Assembly (NCBI GenBank): GCA_913009285.1
Contig: CAJVYE010000056.1
Coordinates: 1 to 6,721, forward strand
Length of the DNA stretch: 6,721 nt
Reading direction: 5' to 3'
From: an uncultured Nitrospirota bacterium
GTDB taxonomy: Bacteria; Nitrospinota; Nitrospinia; SZUA-224
Shown here: piece after piece, positions 5,144-6,721 of the stretch
Position numbering within the stretch: position 1 is the stretch's first letter
How the letters are laid out: each line of letters opens with the position of its first letter
Made by a program: the position numbers and the translations under genes
Notes under the pieces: generated by a model
The model's input: only the letters and a program-made list of their open reading frames with translations
Database searches by the model: none
What the model was told of the DNA's origin: nothing

Positions 5144-6330
5144 TGAAATTAGCAAAGAGAACTCAAAAGATCAAACCATCTATGACCCTTGCTATATCGG
5201 CAAAGGCGTCTGCCATGAGGGCCGAAGGGATAGATATCATAGGCTTTGGTGCAGGAGAACCTGATTTTGATACTCCTGAGAACATAAAGGAAGCAGCGGT
5301 AATATGCCTAAAGGAGGGATTTACAAAGTATACCCCTGTTGGTGGTATAGACACCCTAAAAGAGGCGATCATTACAAAGTTCAAGAGAGATAATGGGCTG
5401 GATTATAATAAATCTGAGATAATAGTCTCCTGTGGCGCAAAGCATAGTATATATAATGCAGCTCAGGTCCTTTTTGAGGAGGGGGATGAGGTTATAATCC
5501 CTGCCCCATACTGGGTATCATATCCTGATATTGTAGCCCTTTCAGGGGCTGAGCCAGTAATATTGGAGACATCACAAGAGAATGGTTTCAAACTGAGATT
5601 GGAAGATCTTAAACAATCTATTACATCAAGGACTAAGGGGATCATATTGAACAGCCCCTCAAATCCCACAGGGGGCGGATATACAAAGGAAGATATAGAG
5701 GAGATAGCTGCCATAGCTGTTGAGAGAGAAATATTTGTGATCTCTGATGAGATATATGAAAAGATCATATTTGATGGATTCAAACATATAAGCATCGCAT
5801 CTCTAGGTGATGAAATAAAGGATCTCACAGTTGTTATAAATGGTGTGTCAAAGGCGTATTCGATGACAGGATGGCGGATAGGTTATACTGCAGCCAGTAA
5901 AGAGATTGTCTCGGCCATGACCAAGATACAGAGTCAGAGTACATCCAATCCTGTATCGATTTCACAGAAGGCTGCTGTGGAGGCCCTGAATGGACCTCAG
6001 GATGCTATTGTCATGATGGTAGAGGAGTTCAGAAAACGAAGAGACTATATCGTAGAGAGACTGAACTCCATAGAGGGCGTTTCATGTTTTAAACCCCTTG
6101 GTGCATTCTATGTCTTTCCCAATATATCTCAACTCTATGGAAGGAGGTATGGGGATAGGATCATTAAAGGATCCCTTGATATGGCGGATTACCTTATTCA
6201 GGAAGCAAAGGTCTCTATAGTACCTGGTATCGCCTTCGGGGCAGATGATTTTATGCGCCTCTCTTACGCTACATCTATGGAGAACATAAAGAAAGGGTTG
6301 GACAGGATTGAGGAGGAGATTAGTATTTAG
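5143..6330 (+). CDS. Class Ib-type aspartate aminotransferase
   Basis: A PLP-dependent fold-type I aminotransferase, most likely aspartate + 2-oxoglutarate to oxaloacetate + glutamate (EC 2.6.1.1), cytoplasmic. The 395 residues show GAGEPDFDTP (36-45), YW (123-124), SPSNPTGG (171-178), SDEIYE (201-206), SKAYSMTGWRIGY (236-248) with K237 as the PLP lysine, and MRLSYATS (371-378) with R372 as the carboxylate-binding Arg. It looks like the Thermus-type (class Ib) enzymes: KPSMT with T15 and GAK with K100 correspond to Thr16 and Lys109, which read the substrate side-chain carboxylate there. That favours aspartate, though some relatives also use prephenate. It overlaps coaD by one base and shares its promoter. 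The gene is complete; its end is 14 bp before the T-run where the assembly goes wrong. Confidence 0.93.
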   Translation: MKLAKRTQKIKPSMTLAISAKASAMRAEGIDIIGFGAGEPDFDTPENIKEAAVICLKEGFTKYTPVGGIDTLKEAIITKFKRDNGLDYNKSEIIVSCGAKHSIYNAAQVLFEEGDEVIIPAPYWVSYPDIVALSGAEPVILETSQENGFKLRLEDLKQSITSRTKGIILNSPSNPTGGGYTKEDIEEIAAIAVEREIFVISDEIYEKIIFDGFKHISIASLGDEIKDLTVVINGVSKAYSMTGWRIGYTAASKEIVSAMTKIQSQSTSNPVSISQKAAVEALNGPQDAIVMMVEEFRKRRDYIVERLNSIEGVSCFKPLGAFYVFPNISQLYGRRYGDRIIKGSLDMADYLIQEAKVSIVPGIAFGADDFMRLSYATSMENIKKGLDRIEEEISI

Positions 6331-6344
6331 TCGTTAGTATTTAG
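6320..6344. repeat. Short direct repeat at the aminotransferase stop
   Basis: TTAGTATTTAG occurs at 6320-6330 and again at 6334-6344, separated by TCG. The first copy includes the stop codon (TAG, 6328-6330). It abuts the T-run at the false join, so the second copy could be genomic or partly an assembly effect. Confidence 0.6.
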
Positions 6345-6420
6345 TTTTTTTTTTCAAGCAGAAAACGGCATACGAGTTAAAGGAATGTGACTGGAGTTCA
6401 GACGTGTGCTCTTCCGATCT
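6345..6420 (+). other. T-run plus second P7/index adapter (contamination)
   Basis: Ten T (6345-6354), then the P7 sequence (6355-6378, two mismatches to the copy at 32-55), the same 8-base index (6379-6386) and the read-2 primer (6387-6420, exact). The genomic contig ends at or just before the T-run, where a homopolymer overlap probably caused the false join. Confidence 0.97.
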
Positions 6421-6619
6421 AGAAACGCGCCGCCTCCATGTCATATTCGATCAGCCAGCCGTTATCGGCGATCATGGTGTCGCCATCGAACTCCCGCTCG
6501 CCCGAACAGGCGGGGCAATATACGGCGCTGACTATCTCCTCGGGGAATATCTCGTCCCGGAACATGAGGCTGGCGGAACTCCGGCCGCAATGGCAGCCTA
6601 TGGCATGCTCCTCACACAT
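6421..6619 (-). CDS. Partial small Cys-rich (zinc-ribbon-like) protein, foreign insert
   Basis: From ATG 6619-6617 the frame is open for 66 codons up to the adapter junction, with no stop inside the insert. The start is chosen because AAAGGAG (6633-6627 on the minus strand) lies 7 nt upstream; an earlier in-frame ATG (6637) would overlap that SD. The peptide has Cys2, Cys9-His10-Cys11 and Cys35-P-A-Cys38, a CxC plus CxxC set that could bind zinc, followed by the acidic/aromatic segment DNGWLIEYDMEAARF (52-66). I do not recognise the family and assign no function. The gene is truncated at its 3' end and belongs to different DNA from the rest of the window. Confidence 0.6.
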
Positions 6620-6638
6620 GGCAGTCACTCCTTTCATG
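6421..6638. other. 218-bp foreign library insert between two adapters
   Basis: Lies exactly between the read-2 adapter end (6420) and the read-1 adapter start (6639), so it is one complete short library fragment. Its G+C is 59% by hand count, clearly above the AT-rich genes before it. It shares the library index with the main contig but has no demonstrated physical link to it. Confidence 0.95.
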
Positions 6639-6696
6639 AGATCGGAAGAGCGGTGTGTAGGGAAAGAGTGTAAATCCCGTTGGTCGCCGTACCATT
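6639..6696 (+). other. Illumina read-1/P5 universal adapter, reverse complement
   Basis: Starts AGATCGGAAGAGCG and follows the 58-base TruSeq universal adapter reverse complement with six mismatches, as expected from declining quality at a read end. Frames passing through it are artefacts. Confidence 0.96.
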
Positions 6697-6721
6697 AAAA
6701 AAAAAAATATACTGTGTCAAC
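6697..6721. other. A-run and noise after the adapter
   Basis: Eleven A (6697-6707) followed by 14 unrelated bases. This is what reads show past the end of a P5 adapter and is not genomic sequence. Confidence 0.9.

Noticed and set aside
6421..6638. Horizontal transfer or genomic island, suggested by the GC jump
   Set aside because: The GC change coincides to the base with adapter boundaries, so it is a library chimera and not a transfer event.

Overview
The window is a short assembled contig of about 6.2 kb of real bacterial DNA (about 98-6345), with Illumina library artefacts at both ends. The genomic part is AT-rich, with compact operons, consensus sigma70-type promoters and good Shine-Dalgarno sites. 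Its housekeeping and envelope gene set (single-domain ManC, YqaA/DedA, DUF401 permease, CspA-type protein, CoaD, class Ib aspartate aminotransferase) suits an uncultured Gram-negative bacterium. A deltaproteobacterial or Nitrospirota-like lineage is a guess from gene content; no rRNA or lineage marker is present.

Layout. 1-31 is post-adapter noise and 32-97 is a P7/index adapter. 98-138 (minus) is the first 13 codons of a probable Hsp20 small heat-shock gene, cut off by the adapter, with its own promoter at 215-242. A minus-strand operon follows, read from a strong promoter at 2561-2589: small cupin protein (2493-2152), YqaA/DedA membrane protein (2120-1539), mannose-1-phosphate guanylyltransferase (1488-415). 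The 423-bp gap 2494-2916 holds that promoter and a nested inverted-repeat element (2704-2890). On the plus strand a DUF401 integral membrane protein (2917-4098) ends in an intrinsic terminator. A convergent cold-shock gene (4355-4155, minus) has a 106-nt leader containing a complete terminator-like hairpin. Divergently, a near-perfect extended -10 promoter (4592-4619) drives coaD (4664-5143) and an aspartate aminotransferase gene (5143-6330), which overlap by one base (TAATG).

From 6345 the contig stops being one genome. A T-run leads into a second P7/index adapter with the same index, a 218-bp GC-rich insert (59% GC by hand count), a P5 adapter, an A-run and noise. This is a whole short library molecule mis-joined to the contig. 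The insert encodes, on the minus strand, the start of a small Cys-rich protein from another locus or organism. Open frames running through the adapters are artefacts.

How the genes work together: ManC makes GDP-mannose for surface polysaccharide, and its operon partner YqaA/DedA is a membrane protein of a family linked to lipid-carrier and envelope homeostasis. CoaD (coenzyme A) and the aminotransferase are core metabolism. No new defence, mobile or biosynthetic system is visible. The most interesting biological signals are the possible attenuator in the csp leader and the fold-back repeat; the most consequential observation is the adapter contamination and false join.
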